Notes: generated by a model from the letters alone, not told the origin. Shown: positions 37,728 through 45,673, counted from the stretch's first letter. The stretch: 64,000 bases of DNA from Caldilineaceae bacterium (GCA_022842065.1 JALHQH010000060.1:7186-71185); one strand, 5' to 3'. Made by a program: numbers and translations.

Positions 37728-38708
37728 ATGACTGTTATGACTTATCGGGAAGCTGTGTGTAAGGCGTTGGCGGATGAATTGCGGGCCGACGAAGATGTGA
37801 TTTTTTTTGGTGAGGATGTGGCCGAGGCAGGGGGGGTTTTTAAAGTGACCGCTGGTCTCTTTGAAGAATTTGGCCCCAACCGCGTGCGTGATACGCCGAT
37901 TTCAGAGCAGGCGATTATTGGCGCGGCGCTCGGTGCAGCGATTACGGGGTTACGCCCCGTGGCGGAGTTGATGTTTGCCGACTTTATTCCGGTGGCAATG
38001 GATCAGATCGTCAACCAGATTGCCAAATACCGTTACATGAGTGGCGGTCAGTTTATCATTCCGCTGACGATTCGCTCGGCGCAGGGGATGGCCGGCGGCT
38101 TTGGCACCCAACATAGCCAATGTGCCGAGTCGTGGATCATGGGCATCCCTGGTATCAAGGTCGTCTCCCCTGGCACGCCGACCGATGCCTATGGGCTGCT
38201 GCGTGGTGCGATCCGTGAGAACAATCCGGTCATTGTGCTGGAACACAAGGGGCTCTACAACATTAGCGAAGATGTCCCCGATGACACTGGTCCGATGCCC
38301 CTGGGCAAAGCAATTGTGCGACGACCGGGCAAAGATGTGACCATCGTCGCCCTGCAGTTGATGATGCGCCGCTCGCTGGAAGCTGCCGAAAAGCTGGCGA
38401 CAGAGGGCATCGATGTCGAAGTGATCGACCTGCGCTCGATGAACCCACTTGATGAGGAGACCGTACTCACCTCGATTGCTAAGACTAACCGGCTGGTGAT
38501 CGTCGAAGAGTCACCCCACAGCGCCGGCTGGGGTGGCGATCTGGCTTCGCTGGCCGCCGATCAGGGGCTCTATTTCCTGGAAGCGCCGGTGAAACGGGTC
38601 AACATGCGCGGCACCCTCATCCCCTACAGCCCCCCGCTGGAAGACGAGTCGATCCCCAATGTGGGGCGGATCAGCGAGGCGGTGCGGGCGGTGATGGGAA
38701 TTGGATGA
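37728..38708 (+). CDS. pdhB: Pyruvate dehydrogenase E1 component, beta subunit
   Basis: A 326-residue transketolase-like subunit completing the E1 heterotetramer. FFGEDVAEAGGVFKVT, DTPISEQAIIGAALGAA (with the conserved Glu for ThDP activation), the central ELMFADFIPVAMDQIVNQIAKYRYMSGGQ and the C-terminal IVEESPHSAGWGGDLAS are all intact. Order E2-E1alpha-E1beta on one strand suggests one operon. The spacers contain hairpin repeats that could adjust expression of each cistron. The ribosome site (AGAGAG) is modest. Confidence 0.95.
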   Translation: MTVMTYREAVCKALADELRADEDVIFFGEDVAEAGGVFKVTAGLFEEFGPNRVRDTPISEQAIIGAALGAAITGLRPVAELMFADFIPVAMDQIVNQIAKYRYMSGGQFIIPLTIRSAQGMAGGFGTQHSQCAESWIMGIPGIKVVSPGTPTDAYGLLRGAIRENNPVIVLEHKGLYNISEDVPDDTGPMPLGKAIVRRPGKDVTIVALQLMMRRSLEAAEKLATEGIDVEVIDLRSMNPLDEETVLTSIAKTNRLVIVEESPHSAGWGGDLASLAADQGLYFLEAPVKRVNMRGTLIPYSPPLEDESIPNVGRISEAVRAVMGIG

Positions 38709-38781
38709 TTGGTGATTGGTAATTCGGTGGTTGAGCGGGTGCCCACTGGGCGCGAAATCACCGAATTACCAATCACCCAAT
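38708..38781. repeat. Inverted repeat behind pdhB
   Basis: ATTGGTGATTGGTAATTCGG and its near-exact complement (right arm 38759-38781, one base longer) enclose a GC-rich loop. It separates pdhB from the following hypothetical gene. Confidence 0.8.
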
Positions 38782-38801
38782 TTCTTGATGAGATGAAAAA
38801 C

Positions 38802-39218
38802 ATGGCAAAACGCACAGAGTATCAATGGGTCTTTACGCCGGGGAAAGCGGTAACGACCAAGATCTCAGCCCAGCGCAAGGCGCTGGTGACGGAGAAGAGT
38901 AACGCGTTGGTGGAGGCGGTGCTCAAGCCGACTTATCTCAAGCCGGTGCCGGCAGACCATCAATTCAACTATGTTTCCAATCTTTACACGAAGTGGTTGC
39001 GCAATTATTTCTACTTTTGCGCCGAGTATACCTGTCCACATCCCAATGCGCTGGCACCCACCTTCGAGTCGAAATTTGCCCGCTTGACCTACACCGGCAA
39101 TGACCGCTTCACGCTTTCAGCCCAGCGCCATAACGAGAAGTGGATGGACCTCTATCCCAACATAACGCTGGATGAATGTCTGGCAGCGATCCAAAGTGAT
39201 CCCTGGTTTCACGCGTAA
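38802..39218 (+). CDS. Conserved-looking hypothetical protein (138 aa)
   Basis: I do not recognise a family. The frame starts MAKRTEYQWVFTPGKAVTTK and is basic in its first third, then shows aromatic-rich segments (FNYVSNLYTKWLRNYFYFC) and ends ITLDECLAAIQSDPWFHA. It has no signal peptide or membrane helix, so it is probably cytoplasmic. The frame is open further upstream, but that part is the pdhB-side palindrome, so the Met after it is preferred. The ribosome site is weak. It is codirectional with the pdh genes, and codon use resembles its neighbours. Confidence 0.6.
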   Translation: MAKRTEYQWVFTPGKAVTTKISAQRKALVTEKSNALVEAVLKPTYLKPVPADHQFNYVSNLYTKWLRNYFYFCAEYTCPHPNALAPTFESKFARLTYTGNDRFTLSAQRHNEKWMDLYPNITLDECLAAIQSDPWFHA

Positions 39219-39230
39219 CCCGATTTTCAC

Positions 39231-39647
39231 CTAAGCTGTTGGTGGATGGCGCCCTGCTTTTACCCACTGCCCACGTGCCTTTACAATCCACAGCCGATTC
39301 ATTTTGAGGCGTTCCACAGTAGCACGCCCAATGGGTGTGATGCCCTCAACCTTGGTAAAATCGTCGGACCAGCGAAAGTGTGTAAGCCACTGTTCCGAGC
39401 GTGGATTATAAAGCACAACAACTACGCCACTAAGCAGATCGATAGCTTGGGTAGCCGTTGCTTTGCTCAGATTACAATTGGGACACGAGAGGCAGAGATT
39501 ATCAAGGGTGTTACCACCTTTGGGATCAATATGCTCAACATGCATCGCCTGACCAATAATTGCTTCGCAGGTGCGACAGTATTCGCAACAACCATTGGCA
39601 CGCGCATAGACAAAACGTTTGGTTGCGTCCCAGGAAAGCTCAGCCAT
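39231..39647 (-). CDS. HNH endonuclease
   Basis: A 138-residue nuclease-type protein. The zinc pair CEYC, the ββα-metal core HVEHIDPKGGNTLDNLCLSCPNCNLSK and the second zinc pair CPNC define a complete HNH motif. The C-terminal half (QWLTHFRWSDDFTKVEGITPIGRATVERLKMNR) is the extension seen in free-standing HNH proteins. DNA cleavage is the expected activity, and the biological target is unknown. Its start overlaps the end of the small upstream gene by 8 bp, so the two are translationally coupled. No restriction, phage or toxin genes are otherwise nearby. Confidence 0.88.
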   Translation of the reverse strand: MAELSWDATKRFVYARANGCCEYCRTCEAIIGQAMHVEHIDPKGGNTLDNLCLSCPNCNLSKATATQAIDLLSGVVVVLYNPRSEQWLTHFRWSDDFTKVEGITPIGRATVERLKMNRLWIVKARGQWVKAGRHPPTA

Positions 39648-40050
39648 GGATGGGCGCGAAATCTTGTGTCGTCACAGTATAGCCCCGCTGTTGCAACAGC
39701 ACAGCTGCCTCAGCTTTCCGTAACATTAGTTGATCGCCCCGCTCGGCCAAAGCAGCTAGTTCGTCGTGCTCTGTCGCGGTTAACGTGCCCTGGTTATTAC
39801 GTTCTAGCAGCGTAGACATCCGCTGTTGCAATGTAGCCGACATTTGCTCGGCGGCAATCGAACGCAGCGCATCATCTGACAAATAGTGTAGCGCTTCTAA
39901 TTCTGCCTGCTCTGTCGCGGGAAGTTGGCTTAACGGTTCATCTAATAGTTGGCGTAGCCGTTCCAGGACCAGTTGTTCTACAGGCTGCCGGCGCATACCA
40001 GCCAGGTGCTGAAGTTGATCGGTTAACTCATCGGGTATCGTAATTTGCAT
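39640..40050 (-). CDS. Small helical protein coupled to the HNH gene
   Basis: A 136-residue, almost wholly helical, acidic protein beginning MQITIPDELTDQLQHLAGMR, a pattern like the start of ribbon-helix-helix antitoxins (a short beta strand then helices). The rest is Leu/Glu/Gln-rich, with repeated ATEQAELEAL- and TATEHDELAAL-type segments. AGGA at 4-5 nt fixes the ATG at 40050 over an upstream GTG. It overlaps the HNH gene and precedes it, like an antitoxin or accessory subunit. That role is inference, and no activity can be assigned. Confidence 0.7.
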   Translation of the reverse strand: MQITIPDELTDQLQHLAGMRRQPVEQLVLERLRQLLDEPLSQLPATEQAELEALHYLSDDALRSIAAEQMSATLQQRMSTLLERNNQGTLTATEHDELAALAERGDQLMLRKAEAAVLLQQRGYTVTTQDFAPIHG

Positions 40051-40195
40051 CAGTTCCTCACACATTCCAAAGTTAGCCACTATTATGCATTGTAATGGTG
40101 AATCGCACTGGCGTCAATCCATTTAGACGCTATACTGTCTACCCTCAATTGCTACGATGCTCCGCTAAATCAGCGTTCCATTCTCCCTCCGTCAC

Positions 40196-40224
40196 TTGGC
40201 GGCAAGACGGGGCGGTGGTATGCT
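40196..40224 (+). promoter_or_regulatory. Promoter of the UroD-like gene
   Basis: TTGGCG (40196-40201), a 17-bp spacer ending in TGG, and TATGCT (40219-40224). The start is expected near 40231. Confidence 0.5.
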
Positions 40225-40266
40225 AGATCATATCGATCCCATTTTTGTTAGGACAAGGAGGGTGCG

Positions 40267-41247
40267 ATGAAAACGATGAGTAAACGAGAACGCTTAGAGG
40301 CGACTTTTGCCGGCGACCCTGTTGACCGACCGGCGGTGGCACTCTGGCGCCACTGGCCGGTGGATGATCGGCATGGCACCGAGTTGGCACGAGCGACCTT
40401 GACCTTTCAACAGAGCTATGACTTTGACTTTATCAAGGTCACCCCAAACAGCAACTACTGTCTGGAAGGCTATGGCGCGCTGACCACTTGGCGCGGCAAT
40501 GAAGAGGGTACTTATGTCTGGGGTGAACGGGTGATCCAGTCGCCAGCAGATTGGGAAAGCTTAACGCCGCTCGACCCCAGCCAAGGTTTACTGGCTGAGG
40601 TGATTGAGGCCAACCACATTATTGGTGCCGCAGTTGGCGGGGAAGTGCCCTTTATTAGCACGATCTTTAATCCACTGGCACAGGCCAAAAATCTGGCCGG
40701 CGACCGGCTGCTGGCGGACTTGCGCCAACATCCGGCGGCAGTATTGAAGGGGCTGGCCACGATTACCGAGTCGATCCTGCGCTTTATTGAGGTGCTCAAA
40801 ACGACCGGGGCGGCTGGCATCTTTTTGGCCCTGCAACATGCCAGCTACGATCTGCTAACCGCTGAAGAATATCGCGCCTTTGGTCGCCCCTTTGATCTGC
40901 AAATTCTCGAAGCCACCGCTGGGATGTGGTTCAATCTGATTCACCTGCATGGCCATAACGTGATGTTTGACCAGGTGGCCGACTACCCGGCGCAACTGCT
41001 CAACTGGCATGATCTTGAGACACCCCCCTCGTTGCCGGCGGCACTTGCCCAAACGTCGATGGCGCTCTGTGGTGGTCTGCGCCAGTGGGAGACGATGGTG
41101 CGCGGCAATCCAGCGGTGGTACGCGCCGAAGCATTAGCGGCGCGCGCCGCGACCGAAGACCGACGCTTTGTGCTTGGTACTGGTTGCGTTACCCCGATTG
41201 TGGCGCCGACCTGTAATCTGGCGGCGGCGCGCCATGCCGTTGCCTAA
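40267..41247 (+). CDS. Uroporphyrinogen decarboxylase-family protein (MtaA/CmuA-like)
   Basis: A 326-residue TIM-barrel protein of the URO-D superfamily. It begins MSKRERLEATFAGDPVDRPAVALWRHWP, a typical lead-in, and contains FDFIKVTPNSNYCLEGYG, LQHASYDLLTAEEYRAFGRPFD, IHLHGHNVMFDQVADYPAQLLNWHD and the C-terminal LGTGCVTPIVAPTCNL. The heme enzyme's active-site Arg/Asp pattern is not preserved, so it is more likely a cobalamin-linked methyltransferase-like or uncharacterised relative than HemE. AGGAGG is 5 nt before the ATG. The stop codon lies inside the terminal repeat of a 98-bp MITE-like element. Confidence 0.8.
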   Translation: MKTMSKRERLEATFAGDPVDRPAVALWRHWPVDDRHGTELARATLTFQQSYDFDFIKVTPNSNYCLEGYGALTTWRGNEEGTYVWGERVIQSPADWESLTPLDPSQGLLAEVIEANHIIGAAVGGEVPFISTIFNPLAQAKNLAGDRLLADLRQHPAAVLKGLATITESILRFIEVLKTTGAAGIFLALQHASYDLLTAEEYRAFGRPFDLQILEATAGMWFNLIHLHGHNVMFDQVADYPAQLLNWHDLETPPSLPAALAQTSMALCGGLRQWETMVRGNPAVVRAEALAARAATEDRRFVLGTGCVTPIVAPTCNLAAARHAVA

Positions 41248-41340
41248 TAGATACGACAAATAGAGTTGGCAGCAAGCGGGCTGCGCATCAGGGGATGCGC
41301 AGTACACGATTGTGCCATGTTAATCTACGCTGTCTATAAG
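41243..41340 (+). repeat. 98-bp MITE-like element, copy B, at the end of the UroD-like gene
   Basis: It aligns along nearly its full length with the reverse complement of 8739-8837, including ACAAATAGAGTTG, the hairpin CTGCGCATCAGGGGATGCGCAG and GTCTATAAG at the far end. The UroD-like stop codon (41245-41247) is within the left terminal repeat. As at the other copy, the element follows the gene in the same orientation. Confidence 0.75.
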
Positions 41341-41355
41341 AAGAGGAGAGATGGT

Positions 41356-42180
41356 TTGCTACGGGTTACAGTTATCCTCCTACTGATCTTTGTACTCGTT
41401 TATGGCCTCTATGTCGGCTACTTCTATGCAATGCAGCGCCACGCCATCTTTCCCCGCCACCTCTTGGCCATACCGCCAGGGACGATTGCCGATTTTGCCG
41501 GCTGGCAGCAACAGTGGATCACCCTGGCAGATTCGCAGGTGGAAAGTTGGTATCTGCCGCCGCCACCCCAACCGGACAACGCGCGCGCGCCGGTCGTAAT
41601 CATCGCCCACGGCAACGGCGATCTGATGGATCAGTGGGCCAACCATGTTACGGCCCTACACCAACAGGGACTTGGCGTCCTTTTGGTTGAGTACCCCGGC
41701 TATGGACGCTCCACCGGTGAACCTTCACAGGAACGCATTGCCGCCAGTTTGGTGATCGCCTATGATTGGCTGGTGCAACAGCCTGGGGTTGATCCAACCC
41801 GCATCATTCTCTTTGGTTTTTCGGTGGGCGGCGGCGCAATTGGCACATTGGCTGCACAACGGCCTTCAGCCGCGCTGGTGCTGATGTCAACATTCACCAG
41901 CATACGCGCTATCGCCGCCCAACTTTATTTACCCGGTTGGCTGGCGCGCGATCCGTTTGATAATCTAGCGGTTGTGCAAAACTATACGAATCCACTGCTG
42001 ATTATCCACGGCAGCAAAGATACCACGATCCCCGTCGCCAATGCGGTCGCCCTGCATCACGCCGCACCGAACAGTAAACTCATGCTCCTCTCCTGCGGTC
42101 ATGCGGATTGCATTGATGATTGGGATGAGTTTTGGCTGCTGATCGTTGACTTTTTGCGGCAACGCGGGGTTTTGGAGTAG
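41356..42180 (+). CDS. Membrane-anchored alpha/beta hydrolase
   Basis: A 274-residue hydrolase. Residues 2-23 form an N-terminal membrane anchor (VTVILLLIFVLVYGLYVGYF). The fold shows the oxyanion region IIAHGNGDLMDQW, the nucleophile elbow GFSVGGG, the acid Asp in HGSKDTTIP and the catalytic His in SCGHADC. It resembles the BEM46/ABHD13-like group, whose substrates are often unknown. The frame is open upstream to a TTG and an ATG, but those lie inside the 98-bp repeat. AGGAG is 6-7 nt before this TTG, which places the signal anchor right at the N-terminus. Confidence 0.8.
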   Translation: MLRVTVILLLIFVLVYGLYVGYFYAMQRHAIFPRHLLAIPPGTIADFAGWQQQWITLADSQVESWYLPPPPQPDNARAPVVIIAHGNGDLMDQWANHVTALHQQGLGVLLVEYPGYGRSTGEPSQERIAASLVIAYDWLVQQPGVDPTRIILFGFSVGGGAIGTLAAQRPSAALVLMSTFTSIRAIAAQLYLPGWLARDPFDNLAVVQNYTNPLLIIHGSKDTTIPVANAVALHHAAPNSKLMLLSCGHADCIDDWDEFWLLIVDFLRQRGVLE

Positions 42181-42190
42181 ATACGTGATG

Positions 42191-42230
42191 CGTAAAACGT
42201 GATTCGTAAAACGTGATTCGTGAAACGTGA
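42191..42230. repeat. 14-bp tandem words CGTAAAACGTGATT
   Basis: Two exact copies (42191-42204 and 42205-42218) and a diverged third follow one another. The same word occurs at 36531-36609. Confidence 0.8.
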
Positions 42231-42244
42231 CAACACGACGACAT

Positions 42245-42396
42245 GATACTGTTGCACTATCTTACAACGGGATTCAAATCCCGCCCTGACATCGAGAAGC
42301 CGCCTCAGCGGCTAGCTAAATGACCAGCCGCTGAGGCGGCTTCTCGGTGTTAGCAAGGGGTTTTAACCCCATTTCGTAAGATTGTGCAACAGTATC
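42245..42396. mobile_element. 152-bp MITE-like palindromic element with flanking 7-bp direct repeat
   Basis: Terminal repeats of 21 bp (GATACTGTTGCAC at the outer edge) match with one mismatch. Inside are a perfect hairpin around GAGAAGCCGCCTCAGCGGCT and two small hairpins, CGGGATTCAAATCCCG and GGGGTTTTAACCCC. ACGACAT flanks both ends (42238-42244 and 42397-42403). The flanks are low-complexity, so the direct repeat is suggestive rather than conclusive. Confidence 0.65.
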
Positions 42397-42448
42397 ACGA
42401 CATGACCAAGCGACGACATGACCAATCGACCACACGACAAAGGAGCAC

Positions 42449-43597
42449 ATGACCATGCAACATACCGAACAACGTCAACGAACTCATGTTTTGTTACAGG
42501 AGAAAGGGATTCAGCGCGCACTTTTTACCAACATCAACAGCGTGAAGTGGTTGACCGGTTTTGCGCCTGGGGTGCAATTGGGGCCGAATTTCTTTCTGGG
42601 TGGCCCCCCCTTGGTTTGGTATGAGGATGGACATTTTACCCTGGTGCTGCTCGACGGTCAGGCCGGCGCGGCAGCCAATCTGAGTGGGGCAACGGATTGT
42701 ACCTTGTTGACCTATCAGGGTTATACGATCCAGCAACCGATTGCCGGTGGTGAACGACTGTACGAGACGCTGGAGCCGCTGTTGCGCAAAAGTGGCGGTA
42801 GCGGTGCCATTGGCGTGGAGCAGCAGGACACGACGGTGCTCCTAGCCCAGTTGCTTGACCAAGCGTTGCCCACCCGTGCCGGGTTGACCCCGATCGACGG
42901 CTGGTTGGTGGGTTTGCGCGCCGTCAAAAGTGCGGCGGAGATCCAGAAGTTGCGCGACAACTTTCGGTTGACAGACATTGGCCACGCCGCGGCGCGGCAG
43001 GCGGTGCAGGCCGGTCAGCGCGAGATCGATGTCTGGGCGGCAACACACAGTGCAATTCAACAGGCAGCGGGCGAGCGGGTAGCATTGGGCAATGACTGTG
43101 TGGTAGGCTATCGCGAGAATAATATCGGCGGCTGGCCGGGTAATCTGGAAATTCGGCCGCATGACAATGTGATCGTCGATCTCAGCACGATTTTACACGG
43201 TTATTGGAGCGACAGTTGCGCCACCTACTATGCCGGCGAACCGACCGCAGAGCAGGTCAAGCTGCACAAAACGTGCGAAGCGGCGCTGGATTTTGCCACG
43301 TCACTGGTGAAGCCTGGGGCAGTAGCCCGCGAGATCGACCAAGCGGTACGCCAATTTATGCGCAAGGCCGGTTATGCGATCTACCCCCATCACACTGGTC
43401 ACGGCGTCGGCGTCACCGGCCATGAGGAGCCACGTATTGTGCCCTATAACGATTGGGTGTTAGAACCAGGGATGGTGATCATGCTGGAACCGGGGGCCTA
43501 CTTTCCTGGCCAATTTGGGGCCCGGCTGGAAGATGGCATGTTGGTGACTGCGGATGGGGTCGAAGTTTTGACCAAACATGACAAAAGTTTGCCATAA
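42449..43597 (+). CDS. M24-family metallopeptidase (Xaa-Pro aminopeptidase-like)
   Basis: A 382-residue creatinase-fold protein. The N-terminal ~165 residues are the creatinase_N domain, and the rest is the pita-bread peptidase domain. All five metal ligands are visible: Asp near 243 (VIVDLST), Asp near 255 (YWSDSC), His in HHTGHGVG (near 318), Glu in MLEPGAYF (near 347) and Glu in RLEDGMLV (near 361). Two metal ions should therefore bind, supporting true peptidase activity on X-Pro peptides. AGGAG lies before two candidate ATGs, 3 and 9 nt away, so the second (42455) may be the real start. Confidence 0.9.
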   Translation: MTMQHTEQRQRTHVLLQEKGIQRALFTNINSVKWLTGFAPGVQLGPNFFLGGPPLVWYEDGHFTLVLLDGQAGAAANLSGATDCTLLTYQGYTIQQPIAGGERLYETLEPLLRKSGGSGAIGVEQQDTTVLLAQLLDQALPTRAGLTPIDGWLVGLRAVKSAAEIQKLRDNFRLTDIGHAAARQAVQAGQREIDVWAATHSAIQQAAGERVALGNDCVVGYRENNIGGWPGNLEIRPHDNVIVDLSTILHGYWSDSCATYYAGEPTAEQVKLHKTCEAALDFATSLVKPGAVAREIDQAVRQFMRKAGYAIYPHHTGHGVGVTGHEEPRIVPYNDWVLEPGMVIMLEPGAYFPGQFGARLEDGMLVTADGVEVLTKHDKSLP

Positions 43598-43635
43598 GGC
43601 ATGTTTGTGAATTTATTCTCCATTACCTGGATTGC

Positions 43636-43664
43636 TTGCGCGTTCGCTGCTTTTGCTTTATAGT
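43636..43664 (+). promoter_or_regulatory. Promoter of the cytochrome c gene
   Basis: TTGCGC (43636-43641), 17 bp, TATAGT (43659-43664). The -35 is identical to that of the oxidase cluster promoter at 44822. Confidence 0.65.
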
Positions 43665-43702
43665 AGATTGAAAATTCCAGCCAATACATAAAGGTGTTCA
43701 CC

Positions 43703-44569
43703 ATGAAGCAGAATCGTTCAACGATGGAAGTACTCGCTTCCATTCTCGGCTTGATTATCTTTATTGTCGTGATTATGGGGGCAATGAACTATTTCCGCCA
43801 AGGCACCGAGGAGTATATGGAAGCCCAGCGTGTTGCTGGCCGACCGATTACCCTTGCCGAAAGCATCAGTGGTAGTGAAGCGCTCACAGAGACCGTCGCC
43901 GCTGAAGGGGCAACCACGGCAGTTACCGATACAGCCGTCGTCACAACAACTGAAGTAGCCGCGACGGCGGCATTAACGACAGCAGTCGCCGTAACAACTA
44001 CCAGTGAGGCCACGGTCACAACCAGCGTCACCGACAGTACAACGGTCACCGACAGTGCGCCGATTGAAGTGGCGTCCGCTGTCACAACCAGCGAAATCGT
44101 AACCGAAAGTACAGCAGTTGCGGTCGCACCAACGGTCGCACCGACCGTTGAACCAACAGTAGCACCGACTGAAGCAGCAGCAACGGTTGCGCCGACAGCA
44201 GTACCGACTGAAGCCGCACCGGCGGCGGCACCAGCCGTCGTAGGCGTACCCGCCGCAGCGGATGTTGCCCCCATTTTTGCCAAAGGCACTTGTGTTGCCT
44301 GTCACGTTATTCCTGACATCCCTGGGGCGGTTGGTGTCATTGGGCCGGATCTCACCACAATTGGTGCTGTGGGCGCAACCCGGATCGCTGGCTATACCGC
44401 GGAAGAGTATATTCGCGAATCGATCCTTAACCCCAATGCCTTTATTGCGCCAGAATGTCCGACCGGCCCTTGTCTTGCCGGCGTCATGTTGCAGAATTTG
44501 GCTGATATTTTGACCCCGGAAGAGATCGATTTGGTTGTTGCTTATCTGGCTGCGCAAGGCGTCCAATAA
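43703..44569 (+). CDS. Membrane-anchored monoheme cytochrome c
   Basis: A 288-residue electron carrier. An uncleaved signal anchor occupies about 8-30 (VLASILGLIIFIVVIMGAM). A linker of ~130 residues made almost only of Ala, Thr, Val, Glu and Pro follows, with repeats such as APTVEPTVAPTEAA. The class I cytochrome domain starts near 190 with the heme motif CVACH, and a Met in CLAGVM is a candidate sixth ligand. The long flexible tether probably lets the heme domain reach the oxidase from the membrane. AAAGG is 6-7 nt before the ATG, favoured over a GTG nine bases upstream. It immediately precedes the ba3 oxidase cluster. Confidence 0.87.
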   Translation: MKQNRSTMEVLASILGLIIFIVVIMGAMNYFRQGTEEYMEAQRVAGRPITLAESISGSEALTETVAAEGATTAVTDTAVVTTTEVAATAALTTAVAVTTTSEATVTTSVTDSTTVTDSAPIEVASAVTTSEIVTESTAVAVAPTVAPTVEPTVAPTEAAATVAPTAVPTEAAPAAAPAVVGVPAAADVAPIFAKGTCVACHVIPDIPGAVGVIGPDLTTIGAVGATRIAGYTAEEYIRESILNPNAFIAPECPTGPCLAGVMLQNLADILTPEEIDLVVAYLAAQGVQ

Positions 44570-44821
44570 GGCACTCATTGTAATGCACTAGCATTGGCAG
44601 GTGGCCAAACCCTGCCAGCGCTAGTTGGTATCAGATCGCGGCAAACCTAGTCAACTGGCTAGGTTCAAGCCTCACCACCTCTCCTGCCCATATCCTCGCC
44701 TCCTATCGGGCGCATGATCAACATTCTTGTGCTACTATTTTGGTTGTTCCTGCGAAATCAGTAACAAACCCCTAGGATCCAATGAATTCAGCAATGATGC
44801 GCGCATGTTGAGAATTTTCAC

Positions 44822-44850
44822 TTGCGCAAATCACGATGATATGTTATATA
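44822..44850 (+). promoter_or_regulatory. Promoter of the SCO-oxidase operon
   Basis: TTGCGC (44822-44827), 17 bp, TATATA (44845-44850). The gap 44570-44821 has one imperfect hairpin (CTAGCATTGGCAGG with CCTGCCAGCGCTAG near 44587-44623) and no gene. Confidence 0.6.
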
Positions 44851-44922
44851 GATTGTAAATAAAATTACATTATTATCCTCCTTTACTTGTGCTTTTTGTA
44901 AACCGGCCCAAAATTATCTCTT

Positions 44923-45651
44923 ATGAACCTAAGTGTCAACTCTGAATCTTTGCCGCGTAAGGTCGGTACGCAACTGGGAACCACCCGCAGGATCCACTGG
45001 GCGGCCGTTTGGTATATCGTCATTGCCTTGCCAGTGATTGGGATTGTTGCCTTTGCCACCTTTCAACCAATTCTTGTCCTGCCACGTATGGGATTGGGGC
45101 CTGGCTTTGGGTTGGTTGACCAAGCGGGGGCGCGGTTAACCCATGAAGATCTGCGTGGCCACATTGTGCTCTATAATTTCACTTATACGACCTGTACCAC
45201 GCCTTGTCCACAAAGTGACGCTGTGATGCAAGCAGTCCAAGCTGCATTACCGACCATGAAGACACGCGGCTACCCCGTGGATCTGGTGACTATTTCCATT
45301 GATCCGGAACGTGATACCCCAGCGGTGCTTGCCAACTATGCAGCACAGTTGGGGGCAGACCCGAAGCACTGGCACTTTCTCACCGGTGAAGCAATGGCCT
45401 TGAAATATGTGATCGGCGGTGGGTTTGGCGTTTACTACCAAGCGGATGAGGCAGGTGCCTTCACCTTTGAACCAACCTTTGCCGTGGTCGATGGTGCGGG
45501 CATTCTCCGTGCCAAGTATCGTACAGCGACACCAGATCCTGCGATCCTGCAGCGTGATCTAGAGTTGATTGCCAAAGAAGCAGAGCAAAGTACCGGCCCC
45601 ACCCGTTTGGCATATGAAGCAGCTCATCTATTTCTCTGTTATCCCAAATGA
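44923..45651 (+). CDS. SCO1/SenC-family protein lacking the usual copper-ligand His
   Basis: A 242-residue protein anchored by one helix (about 28-48), with a thioredoxin fold outside. The CxxxCP motif (Cys91 and Cys95 in YTTCTTPCP) is intact. SCO proteins normally bind copper with these two cysteines and a distant His before the last strands. In the matching region here (AGAFTFEPTFAVVDGAG, about 177-193) there is no His, only Glu183. The protein may therefore act as a thiol-disulfide reductase for CuA maturation instead of a copper chaperone, which is inference. It heads an operon with subunits IIa, II and I of the oxidase. Confidence 0.85.
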   Translation: MNLSVNSESLPRKVGTQLGTTRRIHWAAVWYIVIALPVIGIVAFATFQPILVLPRMGLGPGFGLVDQAGARLTHEDLRGHIVLYNFTYTTCTTPCPQSDAVMQAVQAALPTMKTRGYPVDLVTISIDPERDTPAVLANYAAQLGADPKHWHFLTGEAMALKYVIGGGFGVYYQADEAGAFTFEPTFAVVDGAGILRAKYRTATPDPAILQRDLELIAKEAEQSTGPTRLAYEAAHLFLCYPK

Positions 45652-45673
45652 TATTTTTCGAGAGGAGTTGTTT

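Noticed and set aside
41266..41355. Longer start for the alpha/beta hydrolase
   Set aside because: The extra 30 codons lie in the 98-bp repeat also found at 8739-8837, and the TTG at 41356 has the good ribosome site.
42266..42285. tRNA T-arm-like CGGGATTCAAATCCCG
   Set aside because: No acceptor, D or anticodon arm fits around it; it is one of the small hairpins inside the palindromic element.
44590..44623. Terminator behind the cytochrome c gene
   Set aside because: The hairpin is imperfect and no T tract follows, so it is only mentioned with the spacer.
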